Source of the DNA: an uncultured Alistipes sp.
Lineage (GTDB): Bacteria > Bacteroidota > Bacteroidia > Bacteroidales > Rikenellaceae
Reading direction: 5' to 3'
DNA length: 64,000 nt
NCBI GenBank assembly: GCA_937911745.1
Contig: CALDPX010000059.1
Location: 124,001-188,000, forward strand
The position numbers and the translations under genes are program-made. The stretch's first letter is position 1. The number at the start of each line of letters is the position of its first letter. The notes beneath the pieces are model-generated. The model was not told the origin of the DNA, ran no database searches, and was given only the letters and a program-made list of their open reading frames with translations. Shown piece by piece: positions 16,017-24,249 of the stretch.

Positions 16017-18203
16017 TTAAACTCGTTCTACTTTATCTATTCCTTTAATCTTACCAACTTTGTCCATTAGAGAATATAGGCTTTCGGTGTCGGAAACGTA
16101 GACACTTATTTTACCCTCAAAAATGCCGTCGTGACTCTGTATCTGCAACTCGCGGATGTTTATATCTAGTTCGACTGTGATAACCTGAGCCAAGTCGCGC
16201 AGTACACCTACCCTATCGAGTCCTCTGAGTTTGATTTCTGACAAATACGAAACAGCCTTATATGTAGACCATTTGATATTGCCTATTAAGTTCTCTCCTT
16301 TTTGTGCTGCGAGGCTTATGAGGTCTTGGCAATCTGTTTTATGAACAATGATGTCGCCAGTTCGAGGGTCTTTGTAACCTGTTATATTGTCGCCAGGTAT
16401 AGGATTGCAACATTCTGCTGCCACAAATTTTGGCTCACCAAGGTTATCGACATCGGTGTTTTTGACAATCAATTCCTTGGGTTTATTACTGGCAATTTCG
16501 AAAGTCCAGAATTTCAATACCTTATTTTTAGCATTCTGCCTCAGTATACTATCAATATCATTGAGGTTGATAATTTCAGATCCGAGTTTGCTATAAAATT
16601 CGTCCTTATTTGTGCAGTCATAGGCGGGTAGAAGTTTTCGGAACAAGCGTGCGCTTGGGGTGATGCCAAACTCGCGCATTCTATTTTCAAAGATTGAGAT
16701 TCCGTTTTCTATATTATTCTGCCTTACTCGTTTAAGGTACGTAATGATGGACTGTCGGGCCTTGACCGTTGCTACATGGTCCAGCCACTCAATGGTTGGA
16801 TGTGCAGTTTCGGCAGTGAGAATTTGTACCTGGTCTCCACTTTTGAGTGTGGTGTATATGGACTCTATTTTATGGTTGATTTTTGCACCAATTGCCGTAT
16901 TACCCACATTTGTATGTATGTCATAGGCAAAGTCGAGAGCGGTGGCTCCCACGGGGAATTTACGAGCTTCGCCCTTGGGTGTAAATATAACCATTTCGGT
17001 CATATAGAGTGTCATTTTGACATTTTCCAAAAAGTCGCCCGCATTACCAGTGGGATGAGTCAATGCACTACGCACATCTCGTAACCACTTGTCAAACTCA
17101 TCTTCATCATCGTGATCTTGTTTGTATTTCCAATGTGCAGCAAAACCTCTTTCGGCAATTTCATCCATCCTTTCCGAGCGGATTTGCACCTCCGCCCAAA
17201 TGCCGTCGGGACGCATAAATGTGGCGTGAAGTGCTTCGTAGCCATTTGCTTTGGGAAAACTTACCCAATCTCTAATTCGGTCAGGTTTGGGTGTGTAGAT
17301 ATCTGTCAGCAGAGAGTAGATATGCCAACATTGAGCTTTCTCAGGTGCTATATCGCTGGGCTTAAATACTATTCGTACTGCAAATAAGTCGTAGATCTCT
17401 TCGAATGGTATCTGTTTGCGTTGCATTTTGGACCATATCGAATAGACCGTCTTAACTCTGCCCGAAATGGTAAAGTTAATGCCACTTGCCGACAATTTAT
17501 CTTTGATGGGTTGTATGAACTTGTCTATGAATTCGTTGCGCTCGGCAGCCGTATCCTTCATTTTAGCCTCAATTTCGGCATATTGTTCAGGATACATGTA
17601 TTTAAGAGACAGGTCTTCAAGTTCGGTTTTTATGGCGTAGAGTCCGAGCCTATATGCCAACGGCGCAAACAGATACATCGTTTCGCTGGTAATTTTTATC
17701 TGTTTGTGACGGGGCATTGAGCCAAGCGTGCGCATATTGTGCAGTCGGTCGGCTATTTTTATGATAATAACCTTGATATCATCCGATAGTGTAAGTAAAA
17801 CTTTACGAAAACTCTCTGCCTGAGCCGTCATATCCTCACTCAAAGCGGCGGCAACTTTGGTGAGTCCATCGACCATCGAAGCAACCTTTGGACCAAAGAG
17901 GTTTTCGATATCCTCTACCGTATAGCTCGTATCCTCCACAACGTCGTGCAGAAGTGCCGCAGCAGTAGATTTTACACCCAACCCTTCCTCACACACAACA
18001 ATTTTTGCCACAGCCAGCGGGTGGAGAATATATGGCTCTCCCGAGCGGCGTCGCACACCCTTGTGTGCCTCCTTCGCCAAGAAGAATGCCTTGTTTATCA
18101 TCTCCCAATCTGCCTCGTTTTTGCATATCTTGTTGCAGGCAGCCAGCAGTTCGTTAAACTCCCGGGTGATAATCTGTTCGTCTTCTGCGGTATAACCAGC
18201 CAT
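16017..18203 (-). CDS. rsh: Bifunctional (p)ppGpp synthetase/hydrolase (RelA/SpoT)
   Basis: Controls the stringent response by making and degrading (p)ppGpp. The 728-residue protein has the full long-RSH layout. An HD hydrolase domain is at about 45-200 (EPYILHPLAVAKIV, LLHDVVEDT, RLHNMRTL). The synthetase domain is at about 240-370 (YDLFAVRIVF, NGYEALHATF, EVQIRSERMDE). A TGS domain follows near 400-460 and a C-terminal ACT domain near 650-728 (IKLRGLDRVGVLRDLAQVI). The HD residues look intact, so a hydrolase-active enzyme is expected. It lies downstream of recA with a gap of about 107 bases. Confidence 0.95.
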   Translation of the reverse strand: MAGYTAEDEQIITREFNELLAACNKICKNEADWEMINKAFFLAKEAHKGVRRRSGEPYILHPLAVAKIVVCEEGLGVKSTAAALLHDVVEDTSYTVEDIENLFGPKVASMVDGLTKVAAALSEDMTAQAESFRKVLLTLSDDIKVIIIKIADRLHNMRTLGSMPRHKQIKITSETMYLFAPLAYRLGLYAIKTELEDLSLKYMYPEQYAEIEAKMKDTAAERNEFIDKFIQPIKDKLSASGINFTISGRVKTVYSIWSKMQRKQIPFEEIYDLFAVRIVFKPSDIAPEKAQCWHIYSLLTDIYTPKPDRIRDWVSFPKANGYEALHATFMRPDGIWAEVQIRSERMDEIAERGFAAHWKYKQDHDDEDEFDKWLRDVRSALTHPTGNAGDFLENVKMTLYMTEMVIFTPKGEARKFPVGATALDFAYDIHTNVGNTAIGAKINHKIESIYTTLKSGDQVQILTAETAHPTIEWLDHVATVKARQSIITYLKRVRQNNIENGISIFENRMREFGITPSARLFRKLLPAYDCTNKDEFYSKLGSEIINLNDIDSILRQNAKNKVLKFWTFEIASNKPKELIVKNTDVDNLGEPKFVAAECCNPIPGDNITGYKDPRTGDIIVHKTDCQDLISLAAQKGENLIGNIKWSTYKAVSYLSEIKLRGLDRVGVLRDLAQVITVELDINIRELQIQSHDGIFEGKISVYVSDTESLYSLMDKVGKIKGIDKVERV

Positions 18204-18310
18204 AAGTATTGTCTGTTAAGAGTTGTTTGATGCTCAATGGTGGGGTTGTAGTCCCAATAACATGGGGCAGGTGGCTCGAACTTAATATGCTCCAACCACC
18301 TGTCATCTAT

Positions 18311-19354
18311 TTAGTTGTTTTTCGCTTCTTTAAGTGCTGCTCGAACTTTTGCCTCTACCTCAGCACACAATTCAGCGTTTTGCTCCAAGAGTACTTTCGT
18401 AGCGTCCCTACCCTGCGCAAGTTTGCTATCGTTGTAGGAGTACCACGAGCCACTCTTCTTAATTACGCCATAGTCTACTCCAAGATCCAAAATCTCGCCG
18501 ATCTTCGATATGCCCTCTCCATACATAATATCAAACTCTGCTTTGCGGAAGGGAGGCGCAACCTTATTCTTCACAACTTTCACCTTGGTACGGGTGCCGA
18601 GTTGCTCATCGCCGTCCTTGATAACCGAAGTTTTGCGGATGTCGATACGCACGCTGGCATAGAATTTCAGCGCATTACCACCCGTTGTGGTCTCGGGGTT
18701 GCCGTAGATGACGCCAATTTTGTCCCTCAGCTGGTTGATGAAAATACAAACGGTCTTGGTCTTGCTGATGGCTGCGGTGAGTTTGCGCAGTGCCTGCGAC
18801 ATAAGTCTAGCCTGCAAGCCCATCTTCGACTCGCCCATCTCGCCCTCAATCTCTGCTTTGGGGGTAAGTGCAGCCACCGAGTCAATAACAATAATATCAA
18901 TTGCGCTCGAACGAATCAATGTCTCGGCAATCTCCAAAGCCTGCTCACCGCTGTCGGGCTGCGACACCAAGAGGTTGTCTATATCCACACCCAATTGCGA
19001 TGCATAAAAACTATCGAAAGCGTGTTCTGCGTCGATGAATGCTGCAATGCCGCCCGCCTTTTGGGCCTCGGCAATGGCGTGGATTGCCAAGGTGGTCTTA
19101 CCCGAAGACTCGGGACCATATATCTCAATAATCCTGCCCTTGGGGTAGCCACCTACTCCGAGTGCATTGTCAAGAGTAATCGAACCGGTAGGAATAACCG
19201 CAACTTGCTCTACACTCTCGCTATTCATCCTCATAATTGAGCCTTTGCCAAAATCCTTCTCGATTTTGTCCAACACAGCGCTCAGAACCTTCTGTTTGTC
19301 GGGATTAACTGCAATTTTCTCTGCCATAGTTCTTTGTGTATTATTATTTTTCAT
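18311..19354 (-). CDS. recA: RecA recombinase
   Basis: Strand-exchange ATPase and SOS co-protease. Landmarks are the Walker A GPESSGKTT, the IIVIDSVAALTPKAEIEGEM strand and loop 1 region, and loop 2 FINQLRDKIGVIYGNPETTTGG. The protein has 347 residues from the ATG at 19354. A second ATG at 19327 (MAEKIAVN) is an equally common type of start. The open frame continues through the end of bcp to 19723, but that part has no RecA similarity. The C-terminal tail is short and mixed-charged. Confidence 0.97.
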   Translation of the reverse strand: MKNNNTQRTMAEKIAVNPDKQKVLSAVLDKIEKDFGKGSIMRMNSESVEQVAVIPTGSITLDNALGVGGYPKGRIIEIYGPESSGKTTLAIHAIAEAQKAGGIAAFIDAEHAFDSFYASQLGVDIDNLLVSQPDSGEQALEIAETLIRSSAIDIIVIDSVAALTPKAEIEGEMGESKMGLQARLMSQALRKLTAAISKTKTVCIFINQLRDKIGVIYGNPETTTGGNALKFYASVRIDIRKTSVIKDGDEQLGTRTKVKVVKNKVAPPFRKAEFDIMYGEGISKIGEILDLGVDYGVIKKSGSWYSYNDSKLAQGRDATKVLLEQNAELCAEVEAKVRAALKEAKNN

Positions 19355-19386
19355 CTTTTTGTTTTCTTTGTACTTGTTGCTCCACC

Positions 19387-19851
19387 CTACTGCTGAGCCT
19401 CTGCCCACTCGGCAATTTGCTGCCAATGATTGGCGGTGTTTACCTTGTCGAAGATGTGAATGATGGTGCCTACCTCGTCGATGATGAAGGTGGTGCGCAC
19501 AATGCCCATATACTTCCTGCCGTACATACTCTTCTCCTTCCAGACGCCATAAGCCTCGGCAATGCTCTTGTCTGTGTCGGCTATGAGCGTGAAGTTCAGC
19601 TCGTGCTTCGTGCAGAAGTTCTGGTGGGATTTCACGCTGTCGGGACTCACGCCCACAATCTCGAAGCCCATCTGGGCGAGCGCTGCTTTGCCGTCCCTGA
19701 GGCTCTTGGCTTCGAGCGTACAACCCGATGTGTTGTCCTTCGGATAGAAGTACAAAATAACCTTTCGGGAGCCGAAATCGCTCAATTTTACACTCTTACC
19801 TTCTTGTGTAACACCTTCAAACATAGGTGCTTTATCACCAACTTTCAACAT
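19387..19851 (-). CDS. bcp: Thioredoxin-dependent peroxiredoxin, Bcp/PrxQ type
   Basis: Reduces hydroperoxides using a catalytic Cys. At 154 residues it is of usual size. The active-site motif YFYPKDNTSGCT keeps the P-x-x-x-T-x-x-C pattern, with Ser replacing the usual Pro before Gly-Cys. Five residues later, where many Bcp proteins have the resolving Cys (CTxExC), it has Lys (CTLEAKSL), so it probably works as a one-Cys form or uses a distant thiol. It lies 32 bases upstream of recA on the same strand. Confidence 0.93.
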   Translation of the reverse strand: MLKVGDKAPMFEGVTQEGKSVKLSDFGSRKVILYFYPKDNTSGCTLEAKSLRDGKAALAQMGFEIVGVSPDSVKSHQNFCTKHELNFTLIADTDKSIAEAYGVWKEKSMYGRKYMGIVRTTFIIDEVGTIIHIFDKVNTANHWQQIAEWAEAQQ

Positions 19852-19924
19852 ACCGCTTTGGAGTTAAACAACATTTAGGAAATCTATGGTAAAATTAGAG
19901 AAAAAATAGGAAAAAACAAAATTT

Positions 19925-20014
19925 ATAATTGAGAATTTAGAGTTGAAAATTGAGAATCCGCATCTCTAACTTAGAAGGGAATATTTTTCAATTTTCAATT
20001 TTGAATTTTCAATT
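19925..20014. repeat. AT-rich inverted repeat of the aattgaaaatt type
   Basis: TTATAATTGAGAATTTAG, GTTGAAAATTGAGAAT and, on the other side, TTTTTCAATTTTCAATTTTG and TTTTCAATTATAA make an imperfect long inverted repeat. Similar short tracts occur at 23581-23597, 33898-33911, 38403-38422 and 45394-45412, always at gene ends. Confidence 0.5.
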
Positions 20015-20055
20015 ATAAAAGAAAGACAAGCATAGGGTGCTTGTCTTTCTTTTAT
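20015..20055 (-). terminator. Terminator of dnaA
   Basis: ATAAAAGAAAGACAAGCA and TGCTTGTCTTTCTTTTAT pair perfectly over 18 bases with the five-base loop TAGGG. On the minus strand it follows the dnaA stop codon and ends in T-rich sequence. A third copy of the 18-mer (20057-20074) overlaps the stop codon. Confidence 0.8.
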
Positions 20056-20070
20056 CTGCTTGTCTTTCTT

Positions 20071-21498
20071 TTATTTCGCTGTTACCCTGCGGTCTATCTC
20101 CTCGATGGTTTGGAGGAACGATTTGTCGGTCTCCATAAGGTTTGTGACAGCCTTGCAGGCGTGGAGCACTGTGGCGTGGTTCTTGCCGCCTATGGCAGCG
20201 CCAATAGCCGAAAGTGGCGCCTTGGTGTGTTGTTTGCACATATACATCGCAATTTGACGAGCCTGAGCTATGTCGCGAGTGCGTTTGGGCGAGTCGAATG
20301 TTGCCTCGTCTATATTAAAATACTCACACACAACCTTACGGATGTTCTCGACAGATATCTCCTTGGGGCTGATTTTAACATAGGTTTTCAGAACCTCTTT
20401 TGCCAAAGTGATGGTGATTTTGCGGTCGAGGAACTTGGCATTGGCGACAAGAGCCGACAGGGCACCCTCAATCTCGCGGATATTGCCGTTGATATTCTCG
20501 GCAAAGTATGCCACCACCTCTTCGGGAATATTCTCGGCACCTTCGAGTTTGCGAGCTTTATTGTGAATTATTCTTACTTTTGTTTGGTAGTCGGGTTGAG
20601 TAAGTTCGGCAGCCAATCCCCACTTGAAACGAGTAAGAAGTCTATCATTAATGTCGCTCAACTCCGAAGGACGCTTGTCGGAAGTAAGGATGAGTTGCTT
20701 GCCAGACAAATGTAGGTGGTTGAATATGTTGAAGAAAGCGTTTTGTGTGCTACCCTTGTTGCCCGAGAGTTCCTGAATATCGTCAATAATGAGCACGTCA
20801 ACCATCTGATAGAAGTTGATGAAGTCGTTAGGCTCCTTGTTTAGTACAGCCGTAGTGTATTGTGCCTGAAACTTGTTCATCGACACATATAGCACTTGCA
20901 ACTCGGGATGACGCTGTTTGATGTCCAAACCGATGGCCTGCGCCAAGTGGGTTTTGCCCAAGCCCGAATCGCCAAAGATATAGAGTGGGTTGTATGCCGT
21001 CTTACCAGGCTCAACACCTACCGCCATGCCTACACTCCTAACCAATCGGTTACACTCGCCTTCAATAAAGTTATCAAAGGTGTAGTTGGGGTTGAGCTGC
21101 GAAGGTATTTCGAGTTTGCGGATGCCGGGAATTACAAAAGGATTTTTTATCTTTGTGGTGTCGCTTTGGGTCACAACCTTGTTGATTGTTGCCACGCTCG
21201 ATTCGGCAACCCTTTGCTGCTCCTCGGGCGAAACCTCTGGTGCAAGCACCGAATAGCGCAGAGAGGTGTTGTTGCCAAAATGCTCATAGATGATAGGACG
21301 CAACGAAGGTATATAGTTGCGCTCGATGTGAAAGACGCAGTCCTCACTTGGTAGGCGCAGACGCAGGGTCTTACCATCGTAGCCAATGGGAACTATGGGC
21401 TTAAACCATTTCACAAACTCCTCTTCGGTAGTTTGCTGTTTGATTTGAGCAAGGCAGTTCTGCCATACGTCACTGTATGTTGTTGCGTTCGATATCAT
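20071..21498 (-). CDS. dnaA: Chromosomal replication initiator DnaA
   Basis: Opens the replication origin and regulates its own gene. The protein has 475 residues and all four domains: an N-terminal oligomerisation domain (residues 1-90), a linker, the AAA+ core and domain IV. The core shows Walker A FGDSGLGKTHLAQAIG near residue 173, DVLIIDDIQEL and a sensor region LTRFKWGL. Domain IV carries the DNA-binding signature GGKNHATVLHACKAV near residue 445. A DnaA box lies 60 bases upstream of the start. Confidence 0.97.
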   Translation of the reverse strand: MISNATTYSDVWQNCLAQIKQQTTEEEFVKWFKPIVPIGYDGKTLRLRLPSEDCVFHIERNYIPSLRPIIYEHFGNNTSLRYSVLAPEVSPEEQQRVAESSVATINKVVTQSDTTKIKNPFVIPGIRKLEIPSQLNPNYTFDNFIEGECNRLVRSVGMAVGVEPGKTAYNPLYIFGDSGLGKTHLAQAIGLDIKQRHPELQVLYVSMNKFQAQYTTAVLNKEPNDFINFYQMVDVLIIDDIQELSGNKGSTQNAFFNIFNHLHLSGKQLILTSDKRPSELSDINDRLLTRFKWGLAAELTQPDYQTKVRIIHNKARKLEGAENIPEEVVAYFAENINGNIREIEGALSALVANAKFLDRKITITLAKEVLKTYVKISPKEISVENIRKVVCEYFNIDEATFDSPKRTRDIAQARQIAMYMCKQHTKAPLSAIGAAIGGKNHATVLHACKAVTNLMETDKSFLQTIEEIDRRVTAK

Positions 21499-21558
21499 TT
21501 ATGTAATTGGGTAACTCTTGTTTACTTGTAAAGTAACTTTCGAATTCGAGTACAAAAT

Positions 21559-21567
21559 TGTGCATAA
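21559..21567 (-). promoter_or_regulatory. DnaA box upstream of dnaA
   Basis: The minus strand reads TTATGCACA, an exact match to TTATNCACA. It is followed by a very AT-rich stretch (21568-21620) between dnaA and the divergent mutase gene. It may be an autoregulatory site or part of an origin. Only one exact box was found in this gap. Confidence 0.5.
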
Positions 21568-21663
21568 ATTTATTAAAAAAAATATCTTTTTCTATTGCAA
21601 ATTTAATTTTAATTTCTATGGGAAAATTTCACCTCTTTTTACATCTCTTTTTAATGCGTTGAT

Positions 21664-21695
21664 ATTGAGAATTGACGAAAAATTTACTATATTTG
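21664..21695 (+). promoter_or_regulatory. Promoter of the phosphosugar mutase gene
   Basis: ATTG (21664-21667) and TATATTTG (21688-21695) are separated by 20 bases, matching the Bacteroidota -33/-7 pattern. The ATG is at 21764. Confidence 0.65.
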
Positions 21696-21763
21696 CATAT
21701 TGGAAAAACGAATAATTGAAAATAAAAACTATAAGCAAAATTTATAATAAATACTAACTTACT

Positions 21764-23494
21764 ATGGAACAGTATATTCTCGACAGAGCGCAAAAATGGC
21801 TCGACGGAAATTATGACGAAAAGACCAAGGAGCAGATTCGCAACCTTATGGCAAACGACCCCAAAGAACTCTCGGAGAGTTTCTATCAGGACCTCGAATT
21901 TGGTACCGGAGGTCTGCGTGGTATTCTCGGTGTTGGCACCAACCGCATGAATGTATATACAGTAGGTATGGCTACTCAAGGTTTGGCAAACTACTTGAAG
22001 AAATGCTTTGAAGGAGAGGAGATTAAGGTTGCCGTATCGCATGACTGCCGCAACTTCTCGCGCGAATTTGCCGAGCGTACTGCCGACATTTTTGCCTCGA
22101 ATGGCTTTAAGGTTTATCTTTTCGAGTCGCTCCGCCCCACCCCCGAACTTAGCTTTGCAATTCGCGAACTTGGTTGCAAGAGCGGTGTTATGGTTACCGC
22201 CTCGCACAACCCCCGCGAGTACAATGGTTACAAGGCATATTGGGAGGACGGTTCGCAGGTTATCGCGCCCCACGACAAGAACATCATTGAGGAGGTGGGT
22301 AAGATTACCTCGGTGGACCAAATCATAAGCGGTAAGAATCCCGAGAACATTGAGATTATTGGCGAGGAGTTCGACAAAATCTATTTGGAGCGTGTGAAGA
22401 GCCTTTCGCTCTCGCCCGAGGCTGTGGCTAGGTACCACGATATGAAGATTGTCTATACCCCTATCCACGGCTGTGGTCACAAACTCGTTCCCGCATCGCT
22501 CCGTAACTACGGCTTTACGAACGTGTCAACCGTTGCCGAGCAGATGGTCATCGATGGTAACTTCCCCACTGTGGAGTCGCCCAACCCCGAAGAGAGAACC
22601 ACAATGCGTATGGCTATCGAGCAGGGTGTACGCGAGGGTGCCGAGATTGTTATGGCTACCGACCCCGATAGCGACCGTATCGGTATTGCTGTACCCGATG
22701 AGGATGGCAACTTCGTATTGCTGAACGGTAACCAAACCTGTGTGCTACTTACTTATTATATGTGCCGTAGGTGGAAAGAGAACGGAATGCTCGATGGCAA
22801 GCAGTATATCGTAAAGACCATCGTAACGAGTGAGATGATGGCAGATGTGGCACAAGGTTTTGGAGTAGAGTACTTCGACTGCCTTACCGGCTTTAAGAAT
22901 ATCGCTAAGGTTATCCGCCAAGAGGAGGCTAAGGGTAAGACCTATATCGGTGGCGGTGAGGAGAGTTTCGGTTTTCTTGCAGGCTCGTTCCTGAGGGATA
23001 AGGACGGTGTTTCGGCTTGCTCGTTGGCTGCTGAGGCTGCTGCTTGGGCTAAGAGTATCGGCACTACGCTCTATGGTCTGATTAAACAACTCTACATCGA
23101 CTTTGGCTTCTACAAGGAAGGTCTTGTGTCGGTTGTTCGCAAAGGTCAGGAGGGTGCAGCCGAGATTAAACAGATGATGGTTGACTTCCGCGCCAATCCT
23201 CCCAAACAGATTTGTGGCTCGGATATCGTGACCATTAAGGATTACCAATCATCTGAGGCATTGGATGTTAAGAGCGGCAAGAAGTCGCCCATCGACATCG
23301 ACAAGTCAAATGTGTTGCAGTACCTCACTGCCGATGGCACCATTCTTTCTATTCGCCCCAGCGGTACCGAGCCTAAAATTAAGTTCTACTTCGGCGTGAA
23401 GGAACCCCTTGCATCACTTGCCGACTACGACAAGGTTTCTGCACAACTCGACGCTAAAATCGAACAGATGAAGAAAGAACTCAATTTGGTATAA
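21764..23494 (+). CDS. Phosphoglucomutase/phosphomannomutase (alpha-D-phosphohexomutase)
   Basis: Interconverts hexose 1- and 6-phosphates for sugar entry and polysaccharide synthesis. At 576 residues it is the long PgcA-like form. The phosphoserine loop TASHNPREYNGYK is near residue 145, the Mg2+ loop DPDSDRIG near residue 303, the sugar-binding GGGEESFGF near residue 405 and the phosphate-binding RPSGTEPKIKFY near residue 535. All active-site loops are intact. It is monocistronic, with its own promoter and terminator. Glucose or mannose specificity cannot be decided here. Confidence 0.94.
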   Translation: MEQYILDRAQKWLDGNYDEKTKEQIRNLMANDPKELSESFYQDLEFGTGGLRGILGVGTNRMNVYTVGMATQGLANYLKKCFEGEEIKVAVSHDCRNFSREFAERTADIFASNGFKVYLFESLRPTPELSFAIRELGCKSGVMVTASHNPREYNGYKAYWEDGSQVIAPHDKNIIEEVGKITSVDQIISGKNPENIEIIGEEFDKIYLERVKSLSLSPEAVARYHDMKIVYTPIHGCGHKLVPASLRNYGFTNVSTVAEQMVIDGNFPTVESPNPEERTTMRMAIEQGVREGAEIVMATDPDSDRIGIAVPDEDGNFVLLNGNQTCVLLTYYMCRRWKENGMLDGKQYIVKTIVTSEMMADVAQGFGVEYFDCLTGFKNIAKVIRQEEAKGKTYIGGGEESFGFLAGSFLRDKDGVSACSLAAEAAAWAKSIGTTLYGLIKQLYIDFGFYKEGLVSVVRKGQEGAAEIKQMMVDFRANPPKQICGSDIVTIKDYQSSEALDVKSGKKSPIDIDKSNVLQYLTADGTILSIRPSGTEPKIKFYFGVKEPLASLADYDKVSAQLDAKIEQMKKELNLV

Positions 23495-23518
23495 TGTCTA
23501 ATGACTACCAACAATAGG

Positions 23519-23553
23519 CACGGGCTCGGCATTTTTGCCGAGCCCGTGTTGTT
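23519..23553 (+). terminator. Terminator of the phosphosugar mutase gene
   Basis: CACGGGCTCGGCA and TGCCGAGCCCGTG form a perfect 13-base stem with a TTTT loop, followed by TTGTTATT. Confidence 0.88.
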
Positions 23554-23595
23554 ATTAAGCTGTTTAAGGTTGTATCCTAACTCTCAATTTTCAAT

Positions 23596-24237
23596 TCATT
23601 TCACTCGTATCAAGTTTATTCCATCACGCAAGGGTATAATCACATTCTCCACGCGCGGATCTTCCCTCACTATTCGATTAAATTCCACAATACCACGAGT
23701 TTGCAGGTCGGAGGGCTTGATGTTGGGCTCGGTAACCTTGCCATACCACAAAATATTGTCCGCCAAAATGTAACTCCCCGAGTGCACCAAACCGCCATCG
23801 AGCAACATACGGTAGTAGTCGGGATACTCTCGCTTGTCGCCATCGATAAATACAAGGTCGTAGCACTCCCCCAGCCCAGGCACCACGTCGAGTGCCGAGC
23901 CCGTATGGCGACGTATCTTGTGAGCATAGGGCGAGCGGGCAAAAAACTCGCTCTGTATGCCCTCCAATTCGTCCTCAATCTCCACCGTATCGATAATACC
24001 ATCCTCGGGCATACCCGCCGCAAAGCAAAGGGTTGCGTAGCCCGTGAAGGTGCCGATTTCGAGCACTTTGCGTGGGGAAATCATACGGGTAAGCATCTCC
24101 AAAAACTTACCCTGAACGTGTCCCGACACCATCTGAGGTTGAACGACACGTTGGTTGCTCTCGCTCTCCAACTCCGCCAAGAGAGAGTCCTCGGGCGAGG
24201 AGAGATTTCGGATATATCTTTCGAGTTCTTCTTTCAT
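23596..24237 (-). CDS. SAM-dependent O-methyltransferase (class I, TrmR/YrrM-like)
   Basis: A 213-residue methyltransferase of the catechol-O-methyltransferase-like family. The SAM-binding motif VLEIGTFTGYATLCFA is near residue 60 and the acidic motif DTVEIEDE near 84. Metal-binding DLVFIDGDKREYPDYY is near 127, followed by ADNILWYGKV near 155. In bacteria such enzymes include the tRNA wobble-uridine methyltransferase TrmR and small-molecule methylases; which applies here is not certain. It is the last gene of the dapB-uvrA group, 12 bases after the peptidase gene. Confidence 0.88.
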   Translation of the reverse strand: MKEELERYIRNLSSPEDSLLAELESESNQRVVQPQMVSGHVQGKFLEMLTRMISPRKVLEIGTFTGYATLCFAAGMPEDGIIDTVEIEDELEGIQSEFFARSPYAHKIRRHTGSALDVVPGLGECYDLVFIDGDKREYPDYYRMLLDGGLVHSGSYILADNILWYGKVTEPNIKPSDLQTRGIVEFNRIVREDPRVENVIIPLRDGINLIRVK

Positions 24238-24249
24238 AGTTACTCCATA

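Noticed and set aside
18204..18310. Hairpin CAGGTGG...CCACCTG between recA and rsh as a terminator
   Set aside because: Only a seven-base stem with a long loop and no T-run follows; the genes may be co-transcribed.
19355..19723. Upstream extension of the recA frame
   Set aside because: Overlaps bcp in another frame on the same strand and contains no RecA sequence; the true start is at 19354 or 19327.
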